Shown: positions 1 to 6,852 of the stretch, in pieces
Numbering within the stretch: the stretch's first letter is position 1
How the letters are laid out: each line of letters opens with the position of its first letter
Notes under the pieces: generated by a model
The model's input: the letters and a program-made list of their open reading frames with translations, nothing else
What the model was told of the DNA's origin: nothing
The model's database searches: none
Assembly: GCA_026195755.1 (NCBI GenBank)
Contig: JAPHRL010000101.1
Span: forward strand, 1 to 12,244
Length of the DNA stretch: 12,244 nt
Direction: 5' to 3'
DNA from: Kangiella sp.
GTDB taxonomy: Bacteria > Pseudomonadota > Gammaproteobacteria > Enterobacterales > Kangiellaceae
Made by a program: the position numbers and the translations under genes

Positions 1-479
1 CCTGTAATTCGTTCGGGTGTTATCTTTGGGAAGGCTTTTTGAAGGAGCTGAGTGACAGCAGCTAATATCTGATACTGTATATTTTCATACGGTATGTCAT
101 CCGCGCCTTCTAACTCAATACCAATCGAAAAATCATTGCACTTCTCTTTACCTTCGAAGCTTGAAACTCCGGCATGCCAGGCCCGTTTATGAAATGGAAC
201 ATACTGCACCACTTCACCATTGCGTCGAATTAATAAGTGACTAGAGACGCGTAAGCCAGCAATATCTTCAAAATAAGGATGTTCAGATGGATTAAGCGTG
301 CCAGTAAAAAGCTGATCAATATAGGGCCCGCCAAAGTGTCTTGGTGGAAGGCTGATATTATGGATCACCAATAAACTGATGTTCCGAGGCTGCTCACGTT
401 GATCACAATGTTCGGTTGGTACAAAACGAGACGGATGAATCAAGCCCGTTGCAAGATTGATGTAGAAAGCTTGTGGCAC
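1..479 (-). CDS. ampD: N-acetyl-anhydromuramoyl-L-alanine amidase AmpD (3' end off window)
   Basis: AmpD is the cytoplasmic zinc amidase that removes the stem peptide from anhydro-muropeptides during peptidoglycan recycling; in many relatives its loss derepresses AmpR-controlled beta-lactamase. I translated this from the minus strand. About 159 residues are visible and read as a close AmpD homologue: HNISLPP (zinc ligand His40), then GGPYIDQLFTGTL, RVSSHLLIRRNGEVVQYVP, RAWHAGVS and CNDFSIGIELEG, which carries the catalytic-region Glu. The remaining zinc ligands (the later His and Asp) lie beyond the left edge. The start is GTG at 479: an in-frame stop sits at 489-491 and no ATG lies between. 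An AAGAG-like ribosome site precedes the GTG. A TATAAG at 488-493 could act as a -10 box very close to the start, so a very short leader is possible. Family assignment is secure; the C-terminus cannot be judged. Confidence 0.95.
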   Translation of the reverse strand, partial: MPQAFYINLATGLIHPSRFVPTEHCDQREQPRNISLLVIHNISLPPRHFGGPYIDQLFTGTLNPSEHPYFEDIAGLRVSSHLLIRRNGEVVQYVPFHKRAWHAGVSSFEGKEKCNDFSIGIELEGADDIPYENIQYQILAAVTQLLQKAFPKITPERIT

Positions 480-655
480 AATGTTCTCTTATAATGAATG
501 AATGTTTACCGGGAACCGCTCGTCATCACGCTGATATTTTGCTTGGGCAACTCATGCATTACCCTATCACTTTATTTTGAGCAGGCCCGTCCCTTCTTCA
601 ACTCTTTTTTGGATTGAAGTTTCCTCTTATCCAACCTACAAGAGCAATTTTCAGT

Positions 656-661
656 TATAAT
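656..661 (+). promoter_or_regulatory. Putative -10 box of yacG promoter
   Basis: A perfect TATAAT sits 34 nt upstream of the yacG ATG, which predicts a start of transcription near 668 and a leader of about 28 nt. No good -35 hexamer is present 16-18 nt upstream (the sequence there is AACCTA-like), so the promoter may be weak or activator-dependent. The rest of the 480-695 gap between the divergent ampD and yacG shows no further gene. Confidence 0.4.
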
Positions 662-695
662 AACGTCAATTGAGACTATTGAACACGTATGAATT

Positions 696-893
696 ATGAG
701 TAAAGCATTAATTGTGAAATGCCCAACCTGTAAAAAAGCTGTGGCATGGATAGATGATAACGAGTGCAAACCATTCTGTAGCAAACGTTGTAAACTGATT
801 GATTTAGGTGAGTGGGCAAGCGAAAGCCATCGAATTGCTGGCAAGTCTTTGGATCCCGAGATAGTTGAGCAGCTGAGTCGCAATCAGGACTAG
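696..893 (+). CDS. yacG: DNA gyrase inhibitor YacG (zinc-binding, DUF329)
   Basis: This 65-residue protein matches the YacG family, small zinc proteins that bind GyrB and inhibit DNA gyrase. The four zinc ligands are Cys9 and Cys12 (CPTC) and Cys28 and Cys32 (CSKRC), the same positions as in E. coli YacG. They are followed by the family signature IDLGEWASESHRIAG and an acidic C-terminus. Length is normal for the family. The start is the ATG at 696; an ATG at 689 is out of frame and the ribosome site is weak. In many gammaproteobacteria yacG follows coaE (and pilD); here it stands alone, divergent from ampD and convergent with mutT, with stop codons only 15 nt apart (894-908) and no hairpin terminator in the gap. 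The family call is firm. Confidence 0.93.
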   Translation: MSKALIVKCPTCKKAVAWIDDNECKPFCSKRCKLIDLGEWASESHRIAGKSLDPEIVEQLSRNQD

Positions 894-908
894 ATTTATC
901 AGTAACAG

Positions 909-1310
909 CTAGAGTTTAATCATCTGACCTTTGATTGCCTCAACAATCGCTAAATTAGCCTCTGGAAATTGATAGTCATCCAAATCCTCAATAGGGCACC
1001 ACAGCAACGGTTGTCCTTCTAGCCCTTTCGGTATGCCTAAATAATCGGTCACTTGCCAAACATCTAAACACACCGATTTTTCTGGGTAACTATGTTCTAT
1101 CTGAATGAAGGGAGAAAATTTGTAGGGAACAATGCCTAACTCTTCGAAACATTCACGAATCAGAGCTTTGTCTATTGATTCATCTTGCTCCTGCTTACCA
1201 CCGGGAAATTCCCAATATCCACCTTTGTGCAGGTGTTGTGGCCGTTTAGCAATTAAAATTCGGCCGCGACGCTGAATCACAGCAACCGCGACCCGAATAA
1301 TATGACTCAT
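909..1310 (-). CDS. mutT: 8-oxo-dGTP diphosphatase MutT (Nudix hydrolase)
   Basis: MutT hydrolyses 8-oxo-dGTP to 8-oxo-dGMP plus pyrophosphate and so prevents A:T to C:G transversions. The 133-residue protein has a complete Nudix box (Gx5Ex7REUxEExGU) at residues 38-60, with Gly38, Glu44, Arg52, Glu53, Glu56, Glu57 and Gly59 at the same numbers as in E. coli MutT (129 residues). The upstream AKRP and GGYWEFPGGK segments are also typical. It starts 11 nt after the secA stop, so it is almost certainly co-transcribed with secA, a pairing shared by many gammaproteobacteria. The ribosome site is weak, which suggests partial dependence on secA translation. No C-terminal thiamine-phosphate-synthase-like fusion is present, unlike the longer MutT proteins of some relatives. 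Other Nudix activities are possible, but context and residues support MutT. Confidence 0.93.
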   Translation of the reverse strand: MSHIIRVAVAVIQRRGRILIAKRPQHLHKGGYWEFPGGKQEQDESIDKALIRECFEELGIVPYKFSPFIQIEHSYPEKSVCLDVWQVTDYLGIPKGLEGQPLLWCPIEDLDDYQFPEANLAIVEAIKGQMIKL

Positions 1311-1321
1311 AGATATCTAAC

Positions 1322-4030
1322 TTAAGCTTCAACCTTACCGTGGCAATGTTTGAACTTTTTGCCTGAGCCACACGGGCAAGGTTCGTTACGACCCACTTTT
1401 GGCTGCTCTCGAACAAAGGTATCGGCTTGACGAGCAGTTTCACTCTGTGGCAGTGCAGAAGCCGAGTCGTGCTGGGCAGTCATACCCGCCTGATTCACTT
1501 CACTACGTTTCATGGCTTCGACTTCTTCTGGCATCTGGAACCGAACTTTAGCCAGAAGTGTTACCACATCTTCTTTCAAGTTATCCAACATACCCGAGAA
1601 CAAGTCAAAAGCTTCACGCTTGTATTCTTGCTTAGGGTTTTTCTGCGCATGGCTACGCATCCAGATACCTTGACGCAAGTGATCCATATTGGCTAAATGT
1701 TCTTTCCAATGACGATCAAGCTCTTGTAGCATGACTTGTTTCTCAAGCTGACGCATCATTTTAGGATCAGGTAACAAAGCTTCTTTACCTTGGTAAGCTT
1801 TGATCACTTCTTCTAAGATTCTTTGACGCAAACCATCTTCTGCTAACTTGTCATCCTCATCCAACCACTGCTGGAGCGGTAATTCAATTGCAAAATCTTG
1901 CTCTAAGCGTTGTTCAAGCCCTTTGACATCCCACATCTCTTCGATAGATTGAGGCGGAATATATTCACTGGTAATGCTATAAACAACATCTTCCCGCAAA
2001 TCTTCAATAGTCTCAGAAATATCTTCTACATCCATCAGTTCATTGCGTTGCTCATAGATGACTCGACGCTGATCATTTGCCACATCATCGTATTCAAGCA
2101 GGTTCTTACGGATGTCAAAATTGCGTTGTTCAACTTTCCGCTGGGCATTTTCGATCGCTCGGGACACCATTTTGTGCTCTAGAGCCTCACCTTCGTCCCA
2201 ACCCAGTCGTTGCATCATCATGCCCAAACGCTCGGATGCGAAAATCCTCATCAGGTCATCTTCAAGGGATAGGTAGAAGCGACTCAAACCAGGATCACCC
2301 TGACGCCCAGAACGACCACGAAGCTGATTATCGATACGACGAGACTCATGACGCTCAGTACCAATAATTGCTAACCCGCCAGCATCAAGAACCGCTTGAT
2401 GACGTTCATTCCACGCTTCTTTAGCTTGCGCAATTTGTTCCGCCGTTGGGTTCTCACCCAGGGCATCTATATCAGCCTGTAAATTACCGCCCAACACAAT
2501 ATCGGTACCACGACCTGCCATATTGGTTGCAATAGTGACGGTACCGGGACGACCAGCCTGAGCAATAATATCAGCTTCTTTAGAGTGGAACTTAGCATTA
2601 AGAACCTGATGTTTTATTTTTGCTTTCTTGAGTTCGTTAGAAATTAATTCAGATGATTCAATCGACACGGTGCCAACCAGTACCGGTTGCCCCTTTGCTT
2701 GTAGCTCTTTGATTTCTTCAATGATCGCGTCGTATTTTTCCTGCTTTGTCAGAAAAATGAGATCGCCTTTATCATCCCGCAACATTGGCTTATTAGTTGG
2801 TATTACTACCACATCCAAGCCATAAATCATGTGTAATTCAGTCGCTTCGGTATCTGCGGTACCGGTCATGCCTGACAACTTGTTATACAAACGGAAGTAA
2901 TTCTGGAAGGTGATAGAAGCTAAGGTTTGGTTTTCATTCTGTATTTGAACGCGCTCTTTCGCTTCGATAGCCTGATGCAATCCATCGGACCAACGGCGAC
3001 CCGGCATAGTACGACCAGTGTGCTCATCAACGATAACCACTTGCTCATCTTTAACCACATAGTCGACATCTTTTTTGAACAGCTTATGAGCCCTTAATGC
3101 CGCATTGACATGATGCAAAAGAGCTATACTTGCTGGGCTGTAAAGGCTTTGTTCATAAGGTAACAATTCATTTTGGCGAAGTAACTCTTCAATATATTCC
3201 TGCCCTTTCTCAGTTAGATGCGCCTGTTTCGACTTTTCATCAACCGTGTAATCACCCGTATCGTCTTCATCTTCTTTTGATTCATGTTCTTGAGCGACTA
3301 ACTTAGGAATCAATTTATCAATGGCACGATACATTTCCGAGCTATCTTCTGTCGGCCCTGAAATAATCAATGGTGTACGCGCTTCATCAATAAGGATCGA
3401 GTCTACCTCATCGATCACCGCAAAGTTCAATTCACGCTGGACCCTGTGCTCTTTCTGGAAAGCCATATTGTCACGCAAATAGTCGAAACCGTACTCGTTA
3501 TTCGTACCATAAGTTATGTCAGCAGCATAAGCTTGTTGCTTCTGTTCGTGAGATTGCCCTGACAAAATCACACCAACCTCCATACCTAAGAAGCCATAAA
3601 CCGGCTTCATCCAGTTAGCATCACGCTCAGCTAGATAGTCATTGACGGTAATAACGTGAACACCTTTGCCCGACAATGCATTAAGGTACACTGGTAATGT
3701 TGCTACTAAAGTTTTACCCTCACCCGTTCGCATTTCAGCAACCTTACCGTTATGTAAGACCATGCCGCCAATTAACTGCACATCAAAGTGACGTAATCCC
3801 AAAGCTCGCTTACTGGCTTCGCGCACCGTTGCAAACGCTTCCGGAAGTATTTGCTCCAGTGTTTCTCCCTTCTCGACACGCTCTTTATATTCAGTCGTTT
3901 TAGCTTTCAACTGTTCATCAGAAAGCGCCTCCATTTCAGGCTCTAACTGATTAATCAATTCAACAGTTTTACGTAATTTTTTTAGCGTTCGTTCGTTACG
4001 ACTTCCGAAAATTTTGTTTAAGAAACTCAT
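1322..4030 (-). CDS. secA: Preprotein translocase ATPase subunit SecA
   Basis: SecA is the ATPase motor that pushes unfolded preproteins through SecYEG. The 902-residue protein is full length (E. coli has 901). Visible in order: the N-terminal FGSRN segment; Walker A GEGKT near residue 103; Walker B-type DEVDSILIDEAR near 210; the preprotein cross-linking region, with an acidic stretch EDEDDTGDYTVDEK near 255; NBD2 with NMAGRGTDIVLGG and the arginine-finger region RRIDNQLRGRSGRQGDPG; the helical scaffold and wing; and a C-terminal zinc motif with Cys885, Cys887, Cys896 and His897, the SecB- and lipid-binding tail. No frame disruption is seen. It is the first gene of a secA-mutT unit, with its own promoter and an approximately 108-nt leader. 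There is no secM-like arrest gene upstream: the preceding gene is an M23 peptidase closed by a terminator. Confidence 0.98.
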   Translation of the reverse strand: MSFLNKIFGSRNERTLKKLRKTVELINQLEPEMEALSDEQLKAKTTEYKERVEKGETLEQILPEAFATVREASKRALGLRHFDVQLIGGMVLHNGKVAEMRTGEGKTLVATLPVYLNALSGKGVHVITVNDYLAERDANWMKPVYGFLGMEVGVILSGQSHEQKQQAYAADITYGTNNEYGFDYLRDNMAFQKEHRVQRELNFAVIDEVDSILIDEARTPLIISGPTEDSSEMYRAIDKLIPKLVAQEHESKEDEDDTGDYTVDEKSKQAHLTEKGQEYIEELLRQNELLPYEQSLYSPASIALLHHVNAALRAHKLFKKDVDYVVKDEQVVIVDEHTGRTMPGRRWSDGLHQAIEAKERVQIQNENQTLASITFQNYFRLYNKLSGMTGTADTEATELHMIYGLDVVVIPTNKPMLRDDKGDLIFLTKQEKYDAIIEEIKELQAKGQPVLVGTVSIESSELISNELKKAKIKHQVLNAKFHSKEADIIAQAGRPGTVTIATNMAGRGTDIVLGGNLQADIDALGENPTAEQIAQAKEAWNERHQAVLDAGGLAIIGTERHESRRIDNQLRGRSGRQGDPGLSRFYLSLEDDLMRIFASERLGMMMQRLGWDEGEALEHKMVSRAIENAQRKVEQRNFDIRKNLLEYDDVANDQRRVIYEQRNELMDVEDISETIEDLREDVVYSITSEYIPPQSIEEMWDVKGLEQRLEQDFAIELPLQQWLDEDDKLAEDGLRQRILEEVIKAYQGKEALLPDPKMMRQLEKQVMLQELDRHWKEHLANMDHLRQGIWMRSHAQKNPKQEYKREAFDLFSGMLDNLKEDVVTLLAKVRFQMPEEVEAMKRSEVNQAGMTAQHDSASALPQSETARQADTFVREQPKVGRNEPCPCGSGKKFKHCHGKVEA

Positions 4031-4084
4031 ATTGTTCTTTCTTGTGTCTATGTTGTATTAACTATGGATTGCAGGTATGGACTA

Positions 4085-4102
4085 AAGGGCTAAATACCCC
4101 TT
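4085..4102 (-). other. Small hairpin in the secA leader, overlapping a mini-ORF
   Basis: In the predicted secA mRNA leader, AAGGG and CCCTT form a 5-bp stem with an 8-nt loop. The stem overlaps the end of an 8-codon open frame (MARHLRGI, 4090-4116, minus) that has no clear ribosome site. There is no U-tract, so this is not a terminator. A leader-control role is speculative, and a 5-bp stem can arise by chance. Confidence 0.2.
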
Positions 4103-4144
4103 AAATGCCGAGCCATAGCAGATAATAAATCTTTGAAGCACTCG

Positions 4145-4172
4145 ATTGTACCCATATTCTGGACGCTGTAAA
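4145..4172 (-). promoter_or_regulatory. Predicted sigma-70 promoter of secA-mutT
   Basis: The minus strand carries TTTACA (-35, 4167-4172; 5 of 6 consensus), a 16-nt spacer and TACAAT (-10, 4145-4150; 5 of 6). The predicted transcript starts near 4138, about 108 nt before the secA ATG. It lies downstream of the terminator that ends the M23 peptidase gene, which fits independent transcription of secA. Confidence 0.6.
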
Positions 4173-4267
4173 CGCCTGAAAGGGCTTTTCGAGTAGTATT
4201 TTCACTTATGGGGGCGTAGAGATACTATTTCAATGATTAGGCTATATTGTCATGCCCAGATAAACAA

Positions 4268-4287
4268 AAGCCCCAATTGTGGGGCTT
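4268..4287 (-). terminator. Rho-independent terminator after the M23 peptidase gene
   Basis: AAGCCCC and GGGGCTT form a perfect 7-bp, GC-rich stem with a 6-nt loop, 7 nt past the peptidase stop codon. On the minus-strand transcript the stem runs straight into TTTTGTTTAT, a near-continuous U-tract. On the plus strand it is followed by less uniform T runs, so weak activity in the other direction is possible. Confidence 0.85.
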
Positions 4288-4294
4288 GTTTAGT

Positions 4295-5215
4295 TTAATT
4301 TTTGAGGTATTTATAAGGGTTAAGCTTTTTACCCTTCTTGGTTATTTCATAATGAACATGAGGCCCTGTCGAGCGCCCAGTGCTTCCAACTTTAGCAATA
4401 ACCTGTCCTTTTTTGACAATATCGCCTTTCTTGACGGTCACCGCCTTATTATGCCCATAGCGCGTTGTATAGCCACCACCATGGCTCACCTCAACGAAAA
4501 TACCATAACCTGGCTTACGATCAACAGTCGTCACTACACCGGCCGCTGTTACGATAACATCCGAGCCTTCTATAGAAGAAAAATCGATACCCGAATGCCA
4601 AGCTCGCTTGCCACTAAAGGGATCCGCGCGATATCCGTATGGAGAAGACAACCAACCAGAGGTGATTGGACGACCTGATATTTGCTGTTCGACACTTATT
4701 TCTTTATCCAAAATCAAAGACTCAAGCGCTGAAAGCTCCTGTTCTTTAGATTGAATGTTACTTTCTAACTGATCAAGGAATACCACAACATCGTTATAAC
4801 TTGAAGTAGTACCAGAAACATCTTCACTTGGACCACCTATTGCAGGATCTTCTCCAAAGCCAAACTCATCTTCGATTCCAGCGGAAGCCACTAATCGCGC
4901 ACCGGCCGCGTCTAGTCGTAATAAGTAAGCTTGCATGGTAGCTAGTCGCGTAGATAAGGCCTGAATTTGACTTTCCGAAATGCGTTTAGCCTGCTCTAAC
5001 TGTTGCTTCTGTGTGATCAGCTCCTGTTGCCATTTTTTGATAGCAGCTTCACTAACCAGATCTTGTTGCAGTGACCAACGAGTGGCAAGGTGAGTCATAG
5101 CAACTACCGCCGTTAGTGCAATGGCGCCTAGTATGCTGAACATTACTAATTTAGAACGTCCAAATTCCAATGCTTTAATTCCCTTTTGATCACTCTTGAT
5201 AATGGTTATGCGCAT
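4295..5215 (-). CDS. Membrane-anchored LytM/M23 family peptidoglycan endopeptidase
   Basis: A zinc metallopeptidase probably acting on periplasmic peptidoglycan cross-links. With the ATG start at 5215 it has 306 residues. The N-terminus is short and cytoplasmic, followed by one membrane segment (about residues 25-42, ILGAIALTAVVAM) and a coiled coil (about 50-105, rich in Q, E, K and L). Next come a low-complexity linker (EDPAIGGPSEDVSGTTSS), a second short coiled coil and the LytM domain at the C-terminus. All active-site residues are present: HSGID (His207, Asp211), YGH (His255) and HVH (His286, His288). It should therefore be an active enzyme and not an EnvC-like degenerate activator. An in-frame GTG at 5221 is an alternative start. 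I prefer the ATG because GGGTGAT, which matches the 16S tail, lies directly before it. The gene is divergent from dciA and upstream of secA, like the M23 gene next to secA in Pseudomonas. The exact bond cleaved is unknown. Confidence 0.88.
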   Translation of the reverse strand: MRITIIKSDQKGIKALEFGRSKLVMFSILGAIALTAVVAMTHLATRWSLQQDLVSEAAIKKWQQELITQKQQLEQAKRISESQIQALSTRLATMQAYLLRLDAAGARLVASAGIEDEFGFGEDPAIGGPSEDVSGTTSSYNDVVVFLDQLESNIQSKEQELSALESLILDKEISVEQQISGRPITSGWLSSPYGYRADPFSGKRAWHSGIDFSSIEGSDVIVTAAGVVTTVDRKPGYGIFVEVSHGGGYTTRYGHNKAVTVKKGDIVKKGQVIAKVGSTGRSTGPHVHYEITKKGKKLNPYKYLKN

Positions 5216-5223
5216 AATCACCC
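5216..5223 (-). promoter_or_regulatory. Ribosome binding site supporting the ATG start of the M23 peptidase
   Basis: GGGTGATT on the minus strand matches the 3' part of the extended Shine-Dalgarno complement (GGTGAT) and ends directly before the ATG at 5215. It overlaps the alternative GTG codon at 5221, which argues against that GTG as the main start. Confidence 0.5.
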
Positions 5224-5243
5224 ACGTTCGTTAATGTCAATTA

Positions 5244-5270
5244 CAAGCAGGCTTGCAAGATGACAATCTT
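5244..5270. repeat. Two adjacent inverted repeats in the dciA/M23 divergent promoter region
   Basis: CAAGC-AG-GCTTG (5244-5255) is directly followed by AAGAT-GACA-ATCTT (5257-5270). The second overlaps the predicted -35 element of dciA. Both are short (5-bp arms). They could be operator half-sites for a regulator of the divergent pair, or chance. Confidence 0.3.
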
Positions 5271-5288
5271 ACCGTGTCAGCATACAAT
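5260..5288 (+). promoter_or_regulatory. Predicted sigma-70 promoter of dciA
   Basis: ATGACA (-35, 5260-5265; 5 of 6 consensus), a 17-nt spacer and TACAAT (-10, 5283-5288; 5 of 6) predict a start near 5295 and a leader of about 33 nt. No comparably good promoter is visible on the opposite strand for the M23 gene. The best is TTGTCA with a 15-nt spacer to TGTAAT. Confidence 0.6.
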
Positions 5289-5327
5289 AGATGCTAACTC
5301 TAAATTTAGCCCAGAAATATTGAGCTT

Positions 5328-5648
5328 ATGAAGCGTCCTTTCCGAGCCAAATCCGTGGCTGATGTTCTCAACTCACCCGAAAGTGTGTTGAAAGGCTTGC
5401 TTGATAAAGCAAACTCCTTGAAATCCATTGCCGATAGCATTCATCAGCACTTACCAGAAGACTTACAAAAACATTGTACAGTCTCCGAGTACAATAAGAC
5501 CAGCTTGGTTATTACTGCTGATAGCCCCGTTTGGGCAACTCGCCTTCGTTATCAATCCTCTGAGTTACTCACACAACTCAGAAAAGCAGGCTTTTTAGGC
5601 CTTGCCAACATTCAAATTAAAATTGACCCCGATAAATTAAAGAGTTAA
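5328..5648 (+). CDS. dciA: DciA-family (DUF721) replicative helicase loader/operator
   Basis: A 106-residue protein of the DUF721/DciA family. From established work, DciA is the ancestral bacterial factor that helps load DnaB onto DNA, replacing DnaC/DnaI in most lineages. The N-terminal part (residues 8-45: SVADVLNSPESVLKGLLDKAN..., then SIADSIHQHLPEDLQKHC) and the central VITADSPVWATRLRYQSSELLTQLR (about 60-85, with the conserved Trp in a KH-like fold) are family features. The short C-terminal tail ends after an IKIDPDKLK strand. Length is normal for gammaproteobacterial members, which often lie between lpxC and secA as here. The start is ATG at 5328, with GAG four nt upstream. It is the only plus-strand gene in this half of the window, with its own promoter and terminator. 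The family call rests on recognised motifs and synteny; the DciA function is inferred from the family. Confidence 0.82.
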   Translation: MKRPFRAKSVADVLNSPESVLKGLLDKANSLKSIADSIHQHLPEDLQKHCTVSEYNKTSLVITADSPVWATRLRYQSSELLTQLRKAGFLGLANIQIKIDPDKLKS

Positions 5649-5682
5649 ACACCTTTTAATTTATCCATCTTTCAAAACCAGC

Positions 5683-5708
5683 AAACGCCAGATAATTTCC
5701 TGGCGTTT
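5683..5708. terminator. Bidirectional-type terminator between dciA and lpxC
   Basis: AAACGCCAG and CTGGCGTTT form a perfect 9-bp stem with an 8-nt loop. The stem lies 34 nt past the dciA stop and 102 nt past the lpxC stop. Both flanks are moderately T-rich in the reading direction (TTTAGGTTTG on plus, TTTGCTGGTTTTG on minus). The convergent position suggests it ends both transcripts. Confidence 0.75.
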
Positions 5709-5810
5709 AGGTTTGTGGCTCTCATGGTCGAAAACCGTCTATAAATGCTACTAATTTTACTCTTAATTCAATCGCATGTTTTCCTAAAAAGTATTCACCC
5801 AGCTTTTAAC

Positions 5811-6725
5811 TTAAACTGATAACGCTGGATTCATGATATAGGAAATTGGTGCAGCATTGGCGTCTTCATAAGTGGCTAATTCCCACGCGTTTTCGTCCGC
5901 CATTAAAGTACGAATTAATTGGTTATTGAGTGCATGGCCTGACTTATAACCCGAGAAGGCGCCAATAAGGCTATGGCCCAATAGGAATAAATCACCAATT
6001 GCATCCAATATTTTATGTTTGACGAACTCGTCATCATAACGAAGGCCATCTTCGTTAAGGACACGGAAATCATCCATTACGATAGCGTTATCCTGGCTTC
6101 CACCTAGCGCCAAGTTATGAGCTCGTAAATACTCGATATCCTTCATGAAACCAAAGGTACGAGCACGGCTCACTTCTTTTACAAATGAGGTGCTAGAGAA
6201 ATCGATAACTGCAGTCTGACGACTTTTCTTGAATACGGGATGGTCGAAATCGATGGTGAAGGCCACTTTGAAACCATCAAATGGCTCAAATACAGCAGTT
6301 TTGCCTTCATCTTCAACTTCAACTCGTTTCTTAATTTTAATGAATTTCTTTGGTGCATTCTGCTCAGTGATGCCAGCAGATTGCAGAAGGAATACAAATG
6401 GACTGGCACTGCCATCCATAATCGGCACTTCTGGAGCCGATACATCAATATAGGCATTATCAAGGCCTAAACCTGCCATAGCCGATAGCAAATGTTCAAC
6501 TGTTGAAATTCGAACATTGTCTTTTACCAAACAGGTAGAAAGCGTGGTGTCACCTACATTTTCAGGCTTAGCCTCAATTTCTACAGCAGGGTCGAGATCA
6601 ACGCGACGGAACACAATCCCTGTATCCACTGGTGCTGGTCGAAGGGTTAAATACACTTTTTCTCCTGTGTGTAGCCCCACGCCAGTAGCGCGAATAGTTG
6701 TCTTCAACGTACGTTGTCTTATCAT
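5811..6725 (-). CDS. lpxC: UDP-3-O-acyl-N-acetylglucosamine deacetylase LpxC
   Basis: LpxC catalyses the committed, zinc-dependent deacetylation step of lipid A synthesis. The 304-residue protein is full length (E. coli 305). The active-site set is complete and at Pseudomonas-like numbers: Glu77 and His78 (STVEHLLSA), His237 and Asp241 (HKILDAIGD) and His264 (SGHALNNQ). The N-terminal RQRTLK and GVGLHTG motifs are present. The start is ATG at 6725, with GGAG (6733-6736) seven nt upstream; an out-of-frame ATG just before it (6729) is ignored. The C-terminus ends IMNPALSV, unlike the E. coli LAFKAPSAVLA-type FtsH degron, so regulated proteolysis may differ. It is preceded by a 409-nt gap with its own predicted promoter, so it can be expressed apart from ftsZ. 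Confidence 0.98.
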   Translation of the reverse strand: MIRQRTLKTTIRATGVGLHTGEKVYLTLRPAPVDTGIVFRRVDLDPAVEIEAKPENVGDTTLSTCLVKDNVRISTVEHLLSAMAGLGLDNAYIDVSAPEVPIMDGSASPFVFLLQSAGITEQNAPKKFIKIKKRVEVEDEGKTAVFEPFDGFKVAFTIDFDHPVFKKSRQTAVIDFSSTSFVKEVSRARTFGFMKDIEYLRAHNLALGGSQDNAIVMDDFRVLNEDGLRYDDEFVKHKILDAIGDLFLLGHSLIGAFSGYKSGHALNNQLIRTLMADENAWELATYEDANAAPISYIMNPALSV

Positions 6726-6776
6726 TCATTTTCTCCAACACCTTGTAAATCAAGACCTTAGGTGTAATTTACTCAA

Positions 6777-6806
6777 ATTCTAGCGCATAGTATCACAGTA
6801 TGTCAG
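6777..6806 (-). promoter_or_regulatory. Predicted sigma-70 promoter of lpxC
   Basis: CTGACA (-35, 6801-6806; 5 of 6), an 18-nt spacer and TAGAAT (-10, 6777-6782; 5 of 6) predict a start near 6770 and a leader of about 45 nt. Directly upstream of the -35 box are three A/T tracts (6807-6812, 6819-6823, 6829-6834), placed like an UP element. An alternative is TTGTTC with an extended TGTGATACT -10 slightly upstream. Confidence 0.55.
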
Positions 6807-6852
6807 TTTTTTGAACAATTTTTGACCGTTTTTTAGACAGTTGTTTGAAATA

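Noticed and set aside
572..883. 103-codon minus-strand frame in the ampD-yacG region
   Set aside because: It is antisense to almost all of yacG, whose zinc motif makes the plus-strand reading real. The part outside yacG has no family resemblance or good ribosome site.
4247..4678. 143-codon plus-strand open frame
   Set aside because: It lies antisense over the terminator and the 3' half of the M23 peptidase gene, has no recognisable domain, and the opposite frame is a clear LytM domain with all catalytic residues.
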